Shown piece after piece: positions 10,960 to 22,754 of a stretch of DNA of 64,000 nucleotides. A program made the position numbers and the translations under genes. A model generated the notes under the pieces. That model did no database searches. It saw only the letters and a program-made list of their open reading frames with translations, and was not told where the DNA came from. Source of the DNA: Strongylocentrotus purpuratus (Eukaryota > Echinodermata > Echinoidea > Camarodonta > Strongylocentrotidae); the NCBI RefSeq assembly GCF_000002235.5, contig NW_022145606.1, forward strand, positions 46,425,274 to 46,489,273. Reading direction: 5' to 3'. Within the stretch, counting starts at the first letter, position 1. Every line of letters begins with the position of its first letter.

Positions 10960-12711
10960 TTACTCCCATGTCTCATGAAAGATGTAAAGACTGTCATTAG
11001 TGCAGAACGCAACCTCTCCAGTATTGAATGCTTGCAAAAAGCAATTACGTATACATGATTTCGTTATCTTGAAATCAGTGAGAATGTTTTTGATGTATTT
11101 GAGCTGTTTTGTGTACTGAACAATGCTCACCAGACGCTGATGGTGCTTCACCCATGCAATGATAACTGAATCATCCTGACACACAGCAGGGTAAGGGATA
11201 TCACCATCTTTGTGGATGATATGAATGATAGCACCAGAAACATCGTTGATCACGTGTACGTTGTTGTCTAAAAAATGAGTAACGAGAATCGCTTGACTGG
11301 ATGGCATCGCAAACATCTGGCGTGGTACAAATCCCTTACACATTATCTCTCGTATTGCCTTCCCCCCTTCTGGCTTAAATACCTGTATTTTGTGGCATTC
11401 ATTGTAACCTATGAAGATCAGCCCATCCTTGCCTACAGTGAGACCGCCATATATACCTTTCGTAATATCCATTGTCTCAAACGTTACATCAAGCTTGTCA
11501 CAAAGCTCTGTGTACAAAGAAATTCTGTTATCAGTGTCGCGTACGACATATCCACCATCAGGCATGACGTGTAAGGCACTAACTTTGACAGAATTCAGAA
11601 CGTTATATTGCATGATGCCCTCAGAAGAATATATGAATATTCCTCCCTTTCGACTACCAACAGCCATCTCATTGTTTGGTGATATTACCATCCCTCTGAT
11701 TGCTTTTCCAGCAGACAGTGGAGCTGCCGTGCGCAGAACCCATTTAGAATTCGTATGTGCAGGGACCTCCCTGGTAATTGTTAGCTGGCCCAACTGAAGC
11801 TCATCTGATCCGTGACACCTGAAGCCAATTCTTTCACCTTCCTCAGTAGTTCTTCTGGGAAGCTTCTCATCTGGCCGAATCTGGTTTAGAAGCTCTTCAA
11901 GCTGTTGACACATCGCTTTGTGTGAGTTTAGAGCCTCTGTCTGAAGAGGAAAATTAAGACCATTCTTAACCAAGTCAAGAACCTTCTTAATCTCGTCTAT
12001 CTGCTTACGAATCGGCTTCGCCACGTCTCCGAATAAAGTCTTAAGTTTCCCTAGCTTGTGTTCGACTTCATTTTTCAACATCGTCTTTCTTTCCTTCAAT
12101 TTCTCAACTAATTCCTCAAAAGTCGCATCTATTTCGCAATTGAGTTGTTCTTGTGCGTTGTGCAGCCTTTTACGCTGGTCTTCGATGAAAGTAAAATACT
12201 TGTCAACGTTGCGTATCTTTGCATCCGCTTTAGATGCAAGTTTCTCGACCTGATTCTTTTGCTCAGTTTCATGAGCGCCTGCTTCCAGGATAGTGTGAGC
12301 ATCCTTCGCATGCTCTAATAAGCCACACTTGCAGCAGACATACATGTTACAGTTGCGACAATAACATTCTTCATCGTAGTTCGGATGCTTTATACATTTG
12401 TTCCATTTTCTTGGCAATGATTTGTTTTCTTGATTACTGTTGGAACAGACCTGGACCTGGGTCTCCATATCTTCAACAAGTGATCTGACTGTTATGTTTG
12501 AATACAGTCTACCCACGTCTCCACCAGGAACCGAAGTCTCCTCCATGCACGTAGGGCACAACAGCTTTCCACGAGACTTTAGGAGAGTCTCAAGACAACC
12601 CTTGCAGAAGGTATGGGAGCAGGTCAGGTTATTGGGTTCCTTGAAGAAGCTCAGGCAAACAGGACACTCAAGGTTCTTATGGACAGCCTGCTTCAAGGAA
12701 GTAGCCATCAT
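10960..12711 (-). CDS. TRIM-like RING/B-box/coiled-coil/beta-propeller protein, copy A (intact)
   Basis: A 583-residue open frame. The RING finger (about residues 16-55) has a complete C3HC4 set: CPVC, CSHTFCKGC and a final CPTC. A B-box follows (CIKH, CRNC, CCKC, then EHAKDAH, about 105-140), then a Lys/Glu-rich coiled coil (about 150-290). The C-terminal 240 residues contain repeating strand-turn motifs such as GMVISPNNEMAVG and DGLIFIGYNE, read as an NHL/WD-like beta-propeller. RING TRIM proteins are E3 ubiquitin ligases with the propeller choosing substrate; TRIM2/3/56-like is the nearest architecture, though no filamin domain is seen. The first ATG of the MMATS pair is chosen because an acceptor (TCTCCCTCAG) lies 20 nt upstream. 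It is one of two uninterrupted copies. Orthology and immune role are inference. Confidence 0.88.
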   Translation of the reverse strand: MMATSLKQAVHKNLECPVCLSFFKEPNNLTCSHTFCKGCLETLLKSRGKLLCPTCMEETSVPGGDVGRLYSNITVRSLVEDMETQVQVCSNSNQENKSLPRKWNKCIKHPNYDEECYCRNCNMYVCCKCGLLEHAKDAHTILEAGAHETEQKNQVEKLASKADAKIRNVDKYFTFIEDQRKRLHNAQEQLNCEIDATFEELVEKLKERKTMLKNEVEHKLGKLKTLFGDVAKPIRKQIDEIKKVLDLVKNGLNFPLQTEALNSHKAMCQQLEELLNQIRPDEKLPRRTTEEGERIGFRCHGSDELQLGQLTITREVPAHTNSKWVLRTAAPLSAGKAIRGMVISPNNEMAVGSRKGGIFIYSSEGIMQYNVLNSVKVSALHVMPDGGYVVRDTDNRISLYTELCDKLDVTFETMDITKGIYGGLTVGKDGLIFIGYNECHKIQVFKPEGGKAIREIMCKGFVPRQMFAMPSSQAILVTHFLDNNVHVINDVSGAIIHIIHKDGDIPYPAVCQDDSVIIAWVKHHQRLVSIVQYTKQLKYIKNILTDFKITKSCIRNCFLQAFNTGEVAFCTNDSLYIFHETWE

Positions 12712-12731
12712 TGACAACTCAAGCACACGAC

Positions 12732-12913
12732 CTGAGGGAGAAAACAAATCGGTTAATTAATAGGCCAACTTAATCAAAAGCGTGAAATATTTTGTCAATA
12801 CTTAGCTGGCTATTAGTGCACTGAAAATGTTAAACATAATGCATTCCATGATTAATAGGGTCTACCTGGTACACCATTATGAAATTACTTTACGCTTCTT
12901 CTTTAGCACTTAC
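12732..12913 (-). other. Predicted 5'-UTR intron of gene A (182 bp)
   Basis: On the minus strand the donor reads CGTAAC/GTAAGTGC (intron from 12913) and the acceptor TTTTCTCCCTCAG/GTCGTG (intron end 12732), with a clear polypyrimidine tract. The same pair is kept in units B, C and E. It splits a predicted non-coding leader exon from the single coding exon. Confidence 0.7.
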
Positions 12914-13012
12914 GTTACGAAGTAGCTCTAATGGCGACTCTGCTTTCAGTAAGAGGCGTATGATAATGTTTCATTTAGCAATGCAATTGTATGAGTATGT
13001 ATTTTTTCGGGT

Positions 13013-13022
13013 GGAAATTCCC
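13013..13022 (-). promoter_or_regulatory. NF-kappaB-type site upstream of gene A
   Basis: On the minus strand the decamer is GGGAATTTCC, which fits GGGRNWYYCC exactly. It lies 100 bp upstream of the predicted leader-exon donor. An ETS-like AGGAAGT follows at about 13040 in the wider conserved string CATTCATAACAGGAAGTA. The same pair recurs in the other units. Confidence 0.6.
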
Positions 13023-13199
13023 ACTGGCATTCATAACAGGAAGTATTATGTTGAACCTTTGCACTTGTGATCCTTCCGCACAACCTAAACGTAACCCATG
13101 CACATCGCAGCCATCCCTCTCGCCATTACAAGTAAAATGAGTATGATTTGTATTTCCCTTAGGGGTAGGATTTATCACTCATAAATATTTCATGGATCT

Positions 13200-13600
13200 C
13201 ACACCCCAGATAAATGCCTCTTTTAAAATCTGACAAATGCCCCTTTTCCTTTGTAATAGGTGCCCATTTTCCTTTGTAATAGGTGCTTTTTCAGGTACGA
13301 GAAGTGCACTCTTACCATCTCCGATAAGTTCCCTTTCACCTCTCATAAATACACCTAAACAAATCCCACCTTTCATTTTGACAAATGCCTTTTTCCTTTG
13401 TATGCCATTTTTTTCATTATTACAGTTACCCTTTTTCATCTCTGCTAATTGCCCCTATTCCAATTTGAGAGATGACCCTTTGATTTTTACACATGTCTCC
13501 TAATCCCTTTTAATAAGTGCCAATCAAAACAGTGTGATCAGATGAAAATAAATTTAATCCGGAAAATCATAATTATAGTTTGAAAAGTGATCACCATCAT
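13200..13600. repeat. Unit A upstream spacer with degenerate TGCCCCTTTT words
   Basis: This is non-coding DNA of loosely repeated words such as AAATGCCCCTTTTCC and AATAGGTGCCCATTT. The same block lies upstream of gene E at about 58020-58340. It is absent at this position in the flanks of B and C. Confidence 0.6.
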
Positions 13601-13639
13601 AGGCCTATATTACAAAACTTATTTCGTAAGGTAAATAAA

Positions 13640-13829
13640 TATAACTCGAAGAAATATCCCGATGGTAGACTTCAAGAAAGAATCTGTGCAAGTCAAACGC
13701 GTTGACCAACTCAGAGGGCGCTATGTACTTATTGGTCACGATATGGATTAAGGTAACCGTTGCTCCTGAAGAGAGTCCAAAGATCACTCCCATTTCAGTA
13801 AAGGCTCCCCCTTGGATAAGAGTAATGAG
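13640..13829 (-). pseudogene. Fragment resembling a monocarboxylate-transporter (SLC16-like) exon, copy 1
   Basis: On the minus strand, GGAFTEMGVIFGLSSGATVT continues with LIHIVTNKY and APSELVNAFDLHRFF. The pattern of a glycine-rich helix with GLSSGA, then a proline or basic turn, then NAF-L resembles the later transmembrane helices of MFS monocarboxylate transporters. Its far side is cut by a transposon-like end (CAGTGGCGTAATTATGG, from 13830). A second copy lies at 58461-58646. It covers one exon at most, so it is treated as a gene fragment. The family call is from pattern only. Confidence 0.42.
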
Positions 13830-13915
13830 CAGTGGCGTAATTATGGGGGGGGGGCGGGGGTGCAAGGAGGAAGGAAAGGCACGAAAAGGTGAAACCAGGG
13901 GGGGGGGGGATTAAG
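13830..13915 (+). mobile_element. Transposon-like left end (CAGTGGCGTAATTATGG) followed by G-runs
   Basis: The CAGTGGCG start and the G-run that follows are typical of hAT-like non-autonomous termini. The same junction, in the same transporter-like fragment, recurs at 58647, so the insertion is older than the duplication that separated units A and E. The right end was not located. Confidence 0.45.
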
Positions 13916-15900
13916 GGCAAGGAAGGGGAACGTGAGATGATATAAGGAGATACTATGCTCGAGAATGCCCTTTATATATTATATTTATGTGACAACAGAT
14001 TATGTTAAAGCAAAGCCACGATTTGATTTCATATTGAGTATTAAACCTGTAAACAGAAAATGATTCTCAGTGTTTATTTTTTGCAAATATCATCCCTGTA
14101 ACCGTTGCTTCATAATCTCGTTATCTTTATCATATTTATAAAACAAGGTCAAACATGAAACAATCCGTTATTATTATTTTTTTATCTAAGTAATTAATTA
14201 TAAATAGGATCAGTATAATAAGCATAAAGATGAAAAGAGTATTTCCATCATTATATGGTACTCTGAAATTTAATTTAAGAAATATATAATTGTGCCAAAA
14301 CTGTTTACTAGCGTATCGATTTCCTTGATTCTCTATTTATAATCTTATTTATTATTGTTTGATAGAAATGATTATTCTCACTTACGTCGTAAGAGACCAC
14401 TCCATGACAAATTTGGGGTCCTGGGTTTCAAGCTCTTTGCTTATTTGCTCTAAACAAAGTAAAAGCAACAATGATTGTAGTGATGATAATCCTAATAATG
14501 ATATCTATATTAATAATAATAATAACTTCTGGATTGATTAAGAAACAGCTCTAAAACAGTTTCATTTGATAATATTTAAAACATTTGATGGCCAGGTTTA
14601 GGGCTTTCAATTACTAGAGGCCTATGTGGGTTATTTATTTAGTAAGCAATTCTGCCGATATTGCATTTTTTGGTTTGACTGGGGAAAATAGCGCGTTTGG
14701 TATTGTGTTGATTGCAAACGTTTTAAGGTTTTAATCACAGACACAGAGAAGAAAAAGAAATGCAAATCAAATCGTTCCCACTGTAACAGGTCTAGGAAAC
14801 CGAGAGAGTATGTAATTTAAGAGTCCTCCTTCCTCGCTCGTAATATTCAGAAATAAGATTATTTCAGGCAGCCAAATGCCTGAATACTTCCATTTGGAGG
14901 CAAAGAGGTGCCCGAATATTATTCTAATTGACAGCGAGGTATCCAAATATATTTCATATCTTTTCTATCAAAATTACATTTGGGCAATGAGATGGCCGAA
15001 TATCCTCATATTCGTGTATCAAAGTGACTGAATTATTATATGAATTGTTGTATTTAGTACTTCTTGGCGAGGTGCCCGCATACATATTTGTTTATATTAT
15101 CACGTGTGTTCATTATAATTTTGTTTAACCCTATTAAAATGTCATTTTTTAGAATCAAATGTGCCCGTACGTCTAATGCTGAGTGCCAGAGTGATGCAAA
15201 ATGAACCTTCTATGATGACTTTGGAAATGAGGTGACGCGAAGTTTTTTTTTTTTTTAAAGGGGTGAAGTAACAAAAATAACCACAGATTGAAAAACTCTG
15301 ATCTAATTTCATCTTCCTCTTTCTGGTAACTCTTCGTTAGGATCTATACATGACTTTAAAAAAGCACTCCAATCTTTTTTTAATAAGTTCAGAATCAGAT
15401 TAGCGAAATTTGAAATAAAACGGACCAATAATGAGACAGTAGTGAATGTTTGACAAATTAGATCACTAAAGCTATGCGAGTCTCACATTGGCCATTTGGT
15501 CATTAATTTATGGGGTTTTCTCCAAACCTGAAGGTCCCTTCTCCCTTGGGGTACTCCTAAGAATTTATTATGGATAGCATAATATCGTATGTTCTCTAGA
15601 AAGCAAAGACCCTCTCAAGTAAAACATGTTGAAGAATAAAACATAATATTTCAGAAAGTTTGTTTGTTGGAACAAATGGGAAGTCATTAGAGTGACCTTA
15701 GCCAATCTAAAATTCCCTTACTATACAACTTTCAAAAATTCATAAAGTATTTGTCAGATTTCGTTCAAAGTTTCACCGGTGTGCTTCTTTGCATTTTCTG
15801 CTTTCTATTAGGTAAGTTTGCTATCAGAATAAGCGACTGCCTGGAAAATTTAGGCCAGAGTATAGGAAACGTTGATATTCTTTTGACAATGGCGAAGAAA
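13916..15900. repeat. Unit A distal upstream flank
   Basis: Non-coding. The left part (about 13940-14720) matches 58750-59550, and the right part (about 14850-15090 and 15700-15830) matches 62730-62960 and 63030-63130 beyond the hAT-like insertion in unit E. Another segment (about 15160-15560) matches 32050-32180 and 51540-52080. No gene is supported here. Confidence 0.65.
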
Positions 15901-16019
15901 AAACAAGCAGATTGAGTTTAAAGGCCCTCGGTATTTGGTAAAAACTCTAAAACGAGTCTGTCGTTTGATGCAATGAATGCTGAAGACAGTCTGACGTCAC
16001 TCGCTGGATTAAGGATAGT

Positions 16020-16235
16020 CTTTACTCATACCATGTCGATGGAACATCTTTATCATGGCAGAAGTCGTCTTCTGGTTTTTCGATTTCTTCTTGAATGCTG
16101 ACCTTTACGCTTGCCGTTATAACCACTGACATTATCGTAGGAATATCATCTACTATACAGAAGCTTTCACATACCTCCCGCATGTATTCCCGAAAATCAA
16201 TACTTTTGATGACTCGGTCTTTCACTTTTTTGGAA
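16020..16235 (-). other. Conserved exon-like block, copy B (longest open version)
   Basis: In this unit the minus strand stays open across both conserved stretches: DRVIKSIDFREYMREVCESF, then a short linker, then ITASVKVSIQEEIEKPEDDF and CHDKDVPS. In the other copies the region between them holds a stop, and a GTATGT donor follows FREYM-E. The frame reads back to at least EFNSKKVK. The reading as an exon is inference. No family is recognised. Confidence 0.35.
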
Positions 16236-17269
16236 TTAAATTCTCACACCACTGACACGGAACAAAGAAATATTTTTTGGACATTCATATTTCAAGTTTA
16301 TTCCTTCTATTCCCTTTAAGAAAACACAATTCAATTGAACCTGAAATATGTAACATAATTTGAATGGAACATGATAACTGACATAATTTTATGGTAATAA
16401 TCATCATGCTTTTGCAGCGCAACCATGCAGGTATGTCTCTATGCTCTTACAAAGATGATAAAGTAAGTTAATTAATCTACTATGAAAGAATCATGAACCT
16501 AGTGAAGAAAGGGGAAGAGTAACTTGAATGCATACCAGAATAACAAGATAAACTGAATGAAGGTATATAATACACTGATTCCCTTTCCAATTTGAAATAT
16601 AACAAGGAATTCTTAAATTAGGCCTACAAACATTTATGCACACGCGACAAATAAAAGCTTAATTGTCTATTTATCTACACCAATATATAGCATATCAATA
16701 TAACATTATATAAATAATCTTTGAATTACTAAATTGAATTAAATTGAACATGAAATTCACAACGTTGGGCTTTATATTAACATAACATTCTTTTCCCCTC
16801 CCTTTTATACGTCGGGAGTTCCTTGCTATTGGTATAGTGTAACGATCTAAAATATGATCTATAGTTTCAAACTAAATCCTCGGTATCTACATTTTGTATT
16901 TCACTATCATATTTACTCTGTTTACCTTGCAACGAACATAGTACAGGTATTTATAACTGTTTTTGTAACGATATCATATACATCCAATACTCAAAAGCTG
17001 ATCATCTAGTCACTTGTATTAGGTTTCAAATGTAAACCATGAACAGATAAAATATAACCAGGAATTTTTAAAAACTTCAATGGATCTCGTACAAATATGT
17101 TATGCATACTTGAAAAATAATAGCTAAATAGTTTGATCATATACACCAACAAATGTCTAACAGCATAAAGTACATAGAGCAAATGAATATAACATTAAAT
17201 AATTGATCCTTAAATAAAATCGAACATGAAATTAACAACAAAGGTGTGTTCTTTTCACATCGTTAGACT

Positions 17270-17483
17270 CACTATGAATATGGCGGACAAAGAAAGTGGA
17301 TAAAATATACAGTTCCTCAGGTAGACAATGGAACATCCCTTCACTGCTATTATGTAAAAAGTGAATATGCATGTGATACCTGTTCTACGCATTTTTTACA
17401 TAATAACAGTGAAGGGATGTTCCTTTGTCTACCCGAGGAACTGTATATTTTGTCCGTTTTCTTTGTCAGTCATGTTCATAGTG
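17270..17483. mobile_element. 214-bp palindromic MITE, copy 1
   Basis: Ends read CACTATGAATATGG and its near-complement CATGTTCATAGTG. The arms (about 93 bp) share TATACAGTTCCTC and GGAACATCCCTTCACTGCTA. A 3-bp ACT/ATT flanks it, and units A and D show the uninterrupted site (GGACTATA and ATACTATAGAC). Same length as the copy at 48783-48996. Confidence 0.85.
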
Positions 17484-18193
17484 ATTATAGACTAAAATAA
17501 CATAGGCTACTTCCCCCCCCCCCCCCTTGATACAGCAGAGATAGAGGATGGTAAGGGGATGAGGGATTGTACAGAGTAAGGCCCTTAGACAGTTTTTTTA
17601 CGCACAGGTCACGAAAAGAACTATGAATAATTATATACAAATAAATGATGTCCTAAATTGTAAAATGTCCTTGGAACAGAAACAAAACAAAGAAACTAAA
17701 ACAAAATTATTCATTTACCATGATAACCAATACGTGAAATAAGTAAACAAATTTTGACAAACAATATATCTACAATACCTTGCATATTTGAAACCAAAGG
17801 ATTTCGGATACATTGTAATATGTTGAGAACATTAATTTGCTGACGTTGCCACTACCATGAACACTTAGAGAATCTTTTCAGTATTACAAATAGCATTGGA
17901 AGGAGGCAGCTGCTCATCCCCCGTAATAGCGGTATTGCATGACTGTGTATTATATCTACAATGTATGCTTTCAGTCGATTAGAAGGTGTGCTACCTCCTC
18001 CCTTCGTCTTTAATTTTGATTATCTACCTTCAGCTGTCTATAAAATAACCGCCATTCGCAATAATGAGCGCAACAACTTCATACTAAATAAGCATAAACG
18101 TCACGTAGTCCACTGTAGACGGCATAATAAAATTGGTCAACATAATGATAGCATTATAATAGAGCAGAGTCTAGACCGACTATTTGATTTAAA

Positions 18194-19967
18194 TCACAAT
18201 TCTGCACAGGATGTCTCATAGAAGATATATAACATATCACGAGTGCAGAAAGCAATCTCTCCTGTATTCAATGCTTGCAAAAAGCCGTAATATGATTTCG
18301 TTATCTTAAAATCAGTGATAATGTTTTTGATATATTTGAGCTCTTTTGTGTACTCAACAATGCTCACTAGACGCCGATCACGCTTAACCCATGCAATGAT
18401 AACTGAATCATCCTGACACACAACAGGGTAAGAGTAATCACCATCTTTGCGGATGCTATGAATGATAGCACCAGATACATCGTTGATCACTTCTACCTGA
18501 GACGGAAAGTGGAAATTAGATGTACTCGTACTAACGACAATCGTTTGATTGGATGTCAGCGCAAACATCTCGTTTGGTACAAATCCGTCACACGTTATCT
18601 CTCTAATTGCCTTCCCCCTTCTGGCTTAAATACCTGTATTTTCGTGCATTCATCGTAACCTATGAAGATTAGCCCATCCTTGCCTACATTGAGACCGCCA
18701 TATATACCTTTCGTAAAATCCATTGTCTCAAACGTTACATCAAGCTTTTCACAAAGCTCTGTGTACAAAGAAATTTTGTTATGAGTGTCGCATATGACGT
18801 ATCCACCATCAGGCATGATGTGTAAGGCACCAACATTAACCGATTCCAGAACGGTATCTTGTATGATGCCCTCAGAAGAATATATGACTATTCCTCCCTC
18901 GTGACAACCAACAGCCATCTCATTGTTTGGTGATGGTACCATCCCATTCGTGGTTTTTCCAGCAGGCAGTGGAACTTCCGTGCGCAGAACCCATTTAGAC
19001 TTCGTATGCGCAGGGACCTCCATCGTATGTGTTAGCTGGCCCAACTGGAGTCCATCCGATCCCTGCCTCTTGAAGCCAATTTGTTCACCTTCCCTAGCAG
19101 TTCTTCTGGGCAGCTCCTCATCTGGCCCAATCCGGTTTAGAAGCTCTTCCAGCTGTTGACACATCGCTTTATGTGAGGTCAGAGCCTCTGTCTGGAGAGG
19201 AAAGGTAAGACCATCCTTAACCAATTCCAGAACCTTCTTAATCTCGTCTATCTGCTTACGAGTCGACTTCTTCATGTCTCCCAATGAAGTCTTAAGTTTT
19301 CCTAGCTTGTGCTCAACTTTTTTTTTCAACACCGTCTTTCTTTCCTTTAATTTCTCAACTGATTCCTCAAAAGTCCCATCTATTTTACCATTGAGTGTTT
19401 TCTGTTTGTCATGCACGCTTTTCCGCTGGGCTTCAACGAAAGTAAAATACTTGCCAACGTTCCGTATCTTTACATCTGCTTTAGATTCAAGTTTCTCGAC
19501 GAGATTCTTTTGCTCAGTTTCATGTGCGCCTGCTTCCAGGATAGTGTGAGCATCCTTTGCATGCTCTGATATGCCACACTTAGCTGCAGACATACTTGTT
19601 ACAGTTGAGACAAACAAATTCTTCATCGTAGTTCGGATGTTTTCGACATTTGTTCCATTTTCTTTGCAATGATTCGTTTTCTTGATTATTGTTTGAACCG
19701 ACCTGGCCCTGGGTCTCCACATCGTCAACAAGTGATCTGACTGTTATGTTTGATTGCAGTCTACCCACATCTCCACCAGGAACCGAATTCTCCTCCCTAC
19801 ACGTAGGGCACAACAGCTTTCCATGAGACTCCAGGAGAGTCTCAAGACAACTCTTGCAGAAGGTATGGGAGCAGGTCAGGAGCTTGGGTTCCTTGAAGAA
19901 GCTCAGGCAGATAGGACATTCAAGATTTTTTATGGAAAGCCTCATGTTTCAATGAAGTAGCCATCAT
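18194..19967 (-). pseudogene. TRIM-like gene, copy B (three frameshifts)
   Basis: The homology starts at the MMATS pair (19967) and keeps RING ligands (CPIC, CSHTFCKSC, CPTC), the B-box and the propeller, but the frame breaks three times. The first is an extra T in a T-run near 19925-19931, just before the RING. The second is one extra base near 19581-19590, in the B-box. The third is one C missing from a C-run near 18612-18617, in the propeller, where other copies have six C. The usual ending HETWE-stop is replaced by YETSCAEL. The first and third lie in homopolymers, so an assembly error is possible there; the second does not. Leader intron and promoter motifs are intact. It is either recently dead or partly misassembled. 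Confidence 0.8.
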
Positions 19968-19987
19968 CGACAACTCAAGCACACGAC

Positions 19988-20212
19988 CTGAGGAAGAAGA
20001 ACAAAATCGGTGAGTTAATTGGCCAACTCATCAAAAGTGAACAATATTTTGTTTGCTACTTAGCTTGCTATTATAATCATTGCACTAACAAATGTTAAAC
20101 ATAATGCATTCCATGATTAAAGATTAGAAATAAATAAATTAATCAATTAATTAACAGGGTCTACGCGGTACAACATTATGAAATTACTTTACGCTTCTTC
20201 TTTAGCACTTAC
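19988..20212 (-). other. Predicted 5'-UTR intron of gene B (225 bp)
   Basis: The donor CGTAAC/GTAAGTGC starts at 20212 and the acceptor TTCTTCCTCAG/GTCGTG ends at 19988. It is longer than in A, C and E because of extra AT-rich sequence (TAATTAATTGATTAAT-type) near 20125-20155. Confidence 0.65.
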
Positions 20213-20303
20213 GTTACGAAGTAGCTCTAACGGCGACTCTGCTTTCAATAAGGTGTATTATGATAATGTTTTATTCAGCAATGATGTTGTATGAGTATCG
20301 AGT

Positions 20304-20426
20304 GGGAATTACCACTAACATTCATAACAGGAAGTATAATGTTTAACTTGTGCTCTTATTATCCATCCCTCTCGTTATAACAAGTTAAATGAGTATGAGT
20401 TTTTTTCCTTAGGGGTGGGAATTCCC
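20304..20426 (-). promoter_or_regulatory. Paired kappaB-like sites upstream of gene B
   Basis: The inner site (20304-20313) reads GGTAATTCCC on the minus strand, one base off consensus. The outer site (20417-20426) is the palindrome GGGAATTCCC. Between them lies ACATTCATAACAGGAAGTA with an ETS-like core, as in the other units. Confidence 0.5.
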
Positions 20427-21200
20427 GCTCATGAATATTTCTTGGATAAACACTGGTACTTTCTGGTACTGGTAGCGTTTGGTTACGGTCATTATGCATA
20501 TACTCGAGGTAGGCGTATCAAATATCTGTTATCTATTGTGGGATATGCACATTGAAACTCGACTTGGTAAATTATCAAAAGTATATTTTTAAGAACGTCA
20601 TAATGCGAGATGACGCATTGTCAGATCAAAGCACTGTACTTTGCTATGTCTGGCGATAGGATCTAGTTCTGTTTGTATAGGGGTTGGTTATGAATTTAAC
20701 ACACACAGAAAAACACAAATTTCATTTGTTGTCTGTATAGTTACATCTTACAAGCACACTTTATTAATGAAATTAACAAAAACCAACAATTAACCTGCGT
20801 TTTCCGGGACGAGTAATCTACAGGTATAACCTGGTGATGAACAATGAAAATAGTATCATGTGTCTTTTTATACCTTAAAGCAAAATATTCCCACAATCTT
20901 ACGATGTTTCTCAGCAAAAGTATTATTACCCCTTTTGGTGCAGTACTGCAAGTATTACAACGTGAACTCACCAATAATTAATTTGCCCCTTCATTATTCA
21001 TGGATAAAAGGTACAAATCTATTGAAATGCTTCCGCATTAGTGATTTCTGCTAATTAAATGTTCCAGATAAAAAAGATACTCATCCGTCGTTGGAAGTCT
21101 CCTGTAGTCATTTGTCTCTATGTGCTGACGTCTCCTCTAAGCACTCGTACGAAGCCTCGCGACAGAATGTCCACGTGTATCTGAGGTGACGTTCGTCTGT
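20427..21200. other. Unit B distal upstream DNA
   Basis: No gene is seen. Part of it (about 20440-20600) resembles 31430-31600 upstream of gene C, including CACATTGAAACTCGACTTGG-like sequence. The remainder is unrecognised. Confidence 0.5.
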
Positions 21201-21264
21201 AGCGATGCTGTACTAGCTGGACAAAGTAGTAAACGTAGCACGAAGTTTGAGCCATCTTACCGCC

Positions 21265-21540
21265 TCAAAGATCAGCGAGTAGCCGTACTTCAAAGTTGAG
21301 ATCCGCTGATTGAATCATCATAAAGAGCCGTGTAACGAGTACTCTGAAGTAATTCACTCTGAAGTCAAAAACCGTCTGGTAGACGTATAAACCCAGCTCA
21401 TCTGTGACTGAGGTGTCAAAGACAATTTGTGAGCTGTAGAGGAGTCTTCTCCTGGCCTGCTTGCCCTGATTTCCAAGATGGCACACAAATTAAATAATTG
21501 CTGCGCATCCTAGCTAGCTCCTCTCGCATGCACTCATAAA
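21265..21540 (-). other. Unrecognised coding-like segment
   Basis: A 73-codon frame (21265-21486) with balanced amino-acid use (LYVYQTVFDFRVNYFRVLV) stands out from the AT-rich surroundings. Four bases beyond its stop is GCG/GTAAGA, a possible donor. No domain is recognised, and it may be chance or part of a non-coding transcript. Confidence 0.2.
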
Positions 21541-21861
21541 ATAGGTCCTGCTTTGACCCGTGCTAAATTCATTCTACCCTGCAACTGACCGATGCACCCT
21601 ACACTTCACATAGCACAAGTATATCTCATTGCCTGAGGTATCCCTGAAAAGCACATTTCACAACACATAGCTCTCCCATTGAAAAGCACACATCACACAC
21701 ATAGCTTTCCCATTGACAACGTGCACTCTAGCTTGAGAGCCTATTGTTCCCTAAGTGTTGTTAGACATAACTATTCCCATGGCCAAATACTATAAATATT
21801 TATATACCTCACTTTAGAAATCTAGCCATCTGATTGGTCGAAATTGTGATTTAAGCCATGC

Positions 21862-21944
21862 GCCGCCTATCAGTCAATAGTCAGTAGGCTTTTTAAAAGC
21901 GCACTGGGGCACTTTTCAAAAGACTATTGACTGGTAGGCGGTAG
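21862..21944. repeat. Hairpin with arms of about 21 bp
   Basis: GCCGCCTATCAGTCAATAGTC is inverted as GACTATTGACTGGTAGGCGG about 40 nt later, with further AAAAG/CTTTT pairing near the loop. It may be a short foldback element. Confidence 0.65.
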
Positions 21945-21949
21945 AGTAC

Positions 21950-22750
21950 TGCGATCCCCTTTGGTTTACTTGTTAATTAATTAGTTTGTGCGGAGTGCAA
22001 CTACCATACATGTTTTTGTGCGATTAATTTGTTTGCTACAAACACAGCGCAGGCGACCGCCGATCTCGATTGTAGGTAGGCCTACATCTACATGTAATGA
22101 CGAGATGACGCCCCTTTGGAAATATGGAGATAAACCTGCTCTTTCATAATGACACCTCATTTTATTAGTATATAACCGTCAAGTTCAGGATCACAATCAA
22201 TAAAGGTTTGCATCTCGATTTGGATATAATTTTGTAAATGCACGTAGACCTGGACTGCATGGGGATATATGCGTGCAATTTCAAAGGGAAGTATGTTAGC
22301 GGTGCGCGACCAGACACCATATTAAGACTAGGTCTCGATAGCGTAAACTAACTTGATTACCATGATTGGTATTTCGCACATGTATTCTATGACACTTTTC
22401 GGTATATAAAAGTTATAATGACTGCTTTAATATTCGAGGCATAGTAGTTTTAATAGGCTCTCGGGGAGGTTACATCGTGCTATTACCCCTCGGCATCCCT
22501 CATCAATAATTCATTGCATTTTGCACCGACCTCTAACATTAACAAAATCTTATCTGTGGGCATGCCTTGAACCATAATGCATGCCCCTAAAGAGATTTTT
22601 TTCTTTTTGGGGACCGGGGGAAAATGTGTGGGGGACCCGTGTCGATCAGCTATATAAATGCCCTTTTGGGAGGCATTAATCCTCATTACTGTCAGTAATG
22701 ACTTAAGGACGTAGGTCCCCTAGTTGTTTAGCATAGTAGCACACACATGA
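21950..22750. other. No gene seen
   Basis: Mixed unique-looking DNA with only short open frames and no recognised element. The frame at 22483-22686 minus has no domain features. Confidence 0.5.
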
Positions 22751-22754
22751 TGTA

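Larger units (their letters stand above)
15900..18193 (-). repeat. Unit B downstream flank of the duplicated cassette
   Basis: This matches the 8650-10959 landmarks in the same order, including GCTGACCTTTACGCTTGCCG (about 16098) and CTGCTCATCCCCCGTAATAG (about 17909). It is interrupted by the palindromic MITE at 17270-17483. No gene is seen apart from the exon-like block at 16020-16235. Confidence 0.75.

Noticed and set aside
11411..11797. Plus-strand frames across the TRIM genes (also 30056-30490, 12440-12760, 57222-57545)
   Set aside because: They are antisense shadows of the TRIM coding exon; the minus strand carries RING and B-box ligands.
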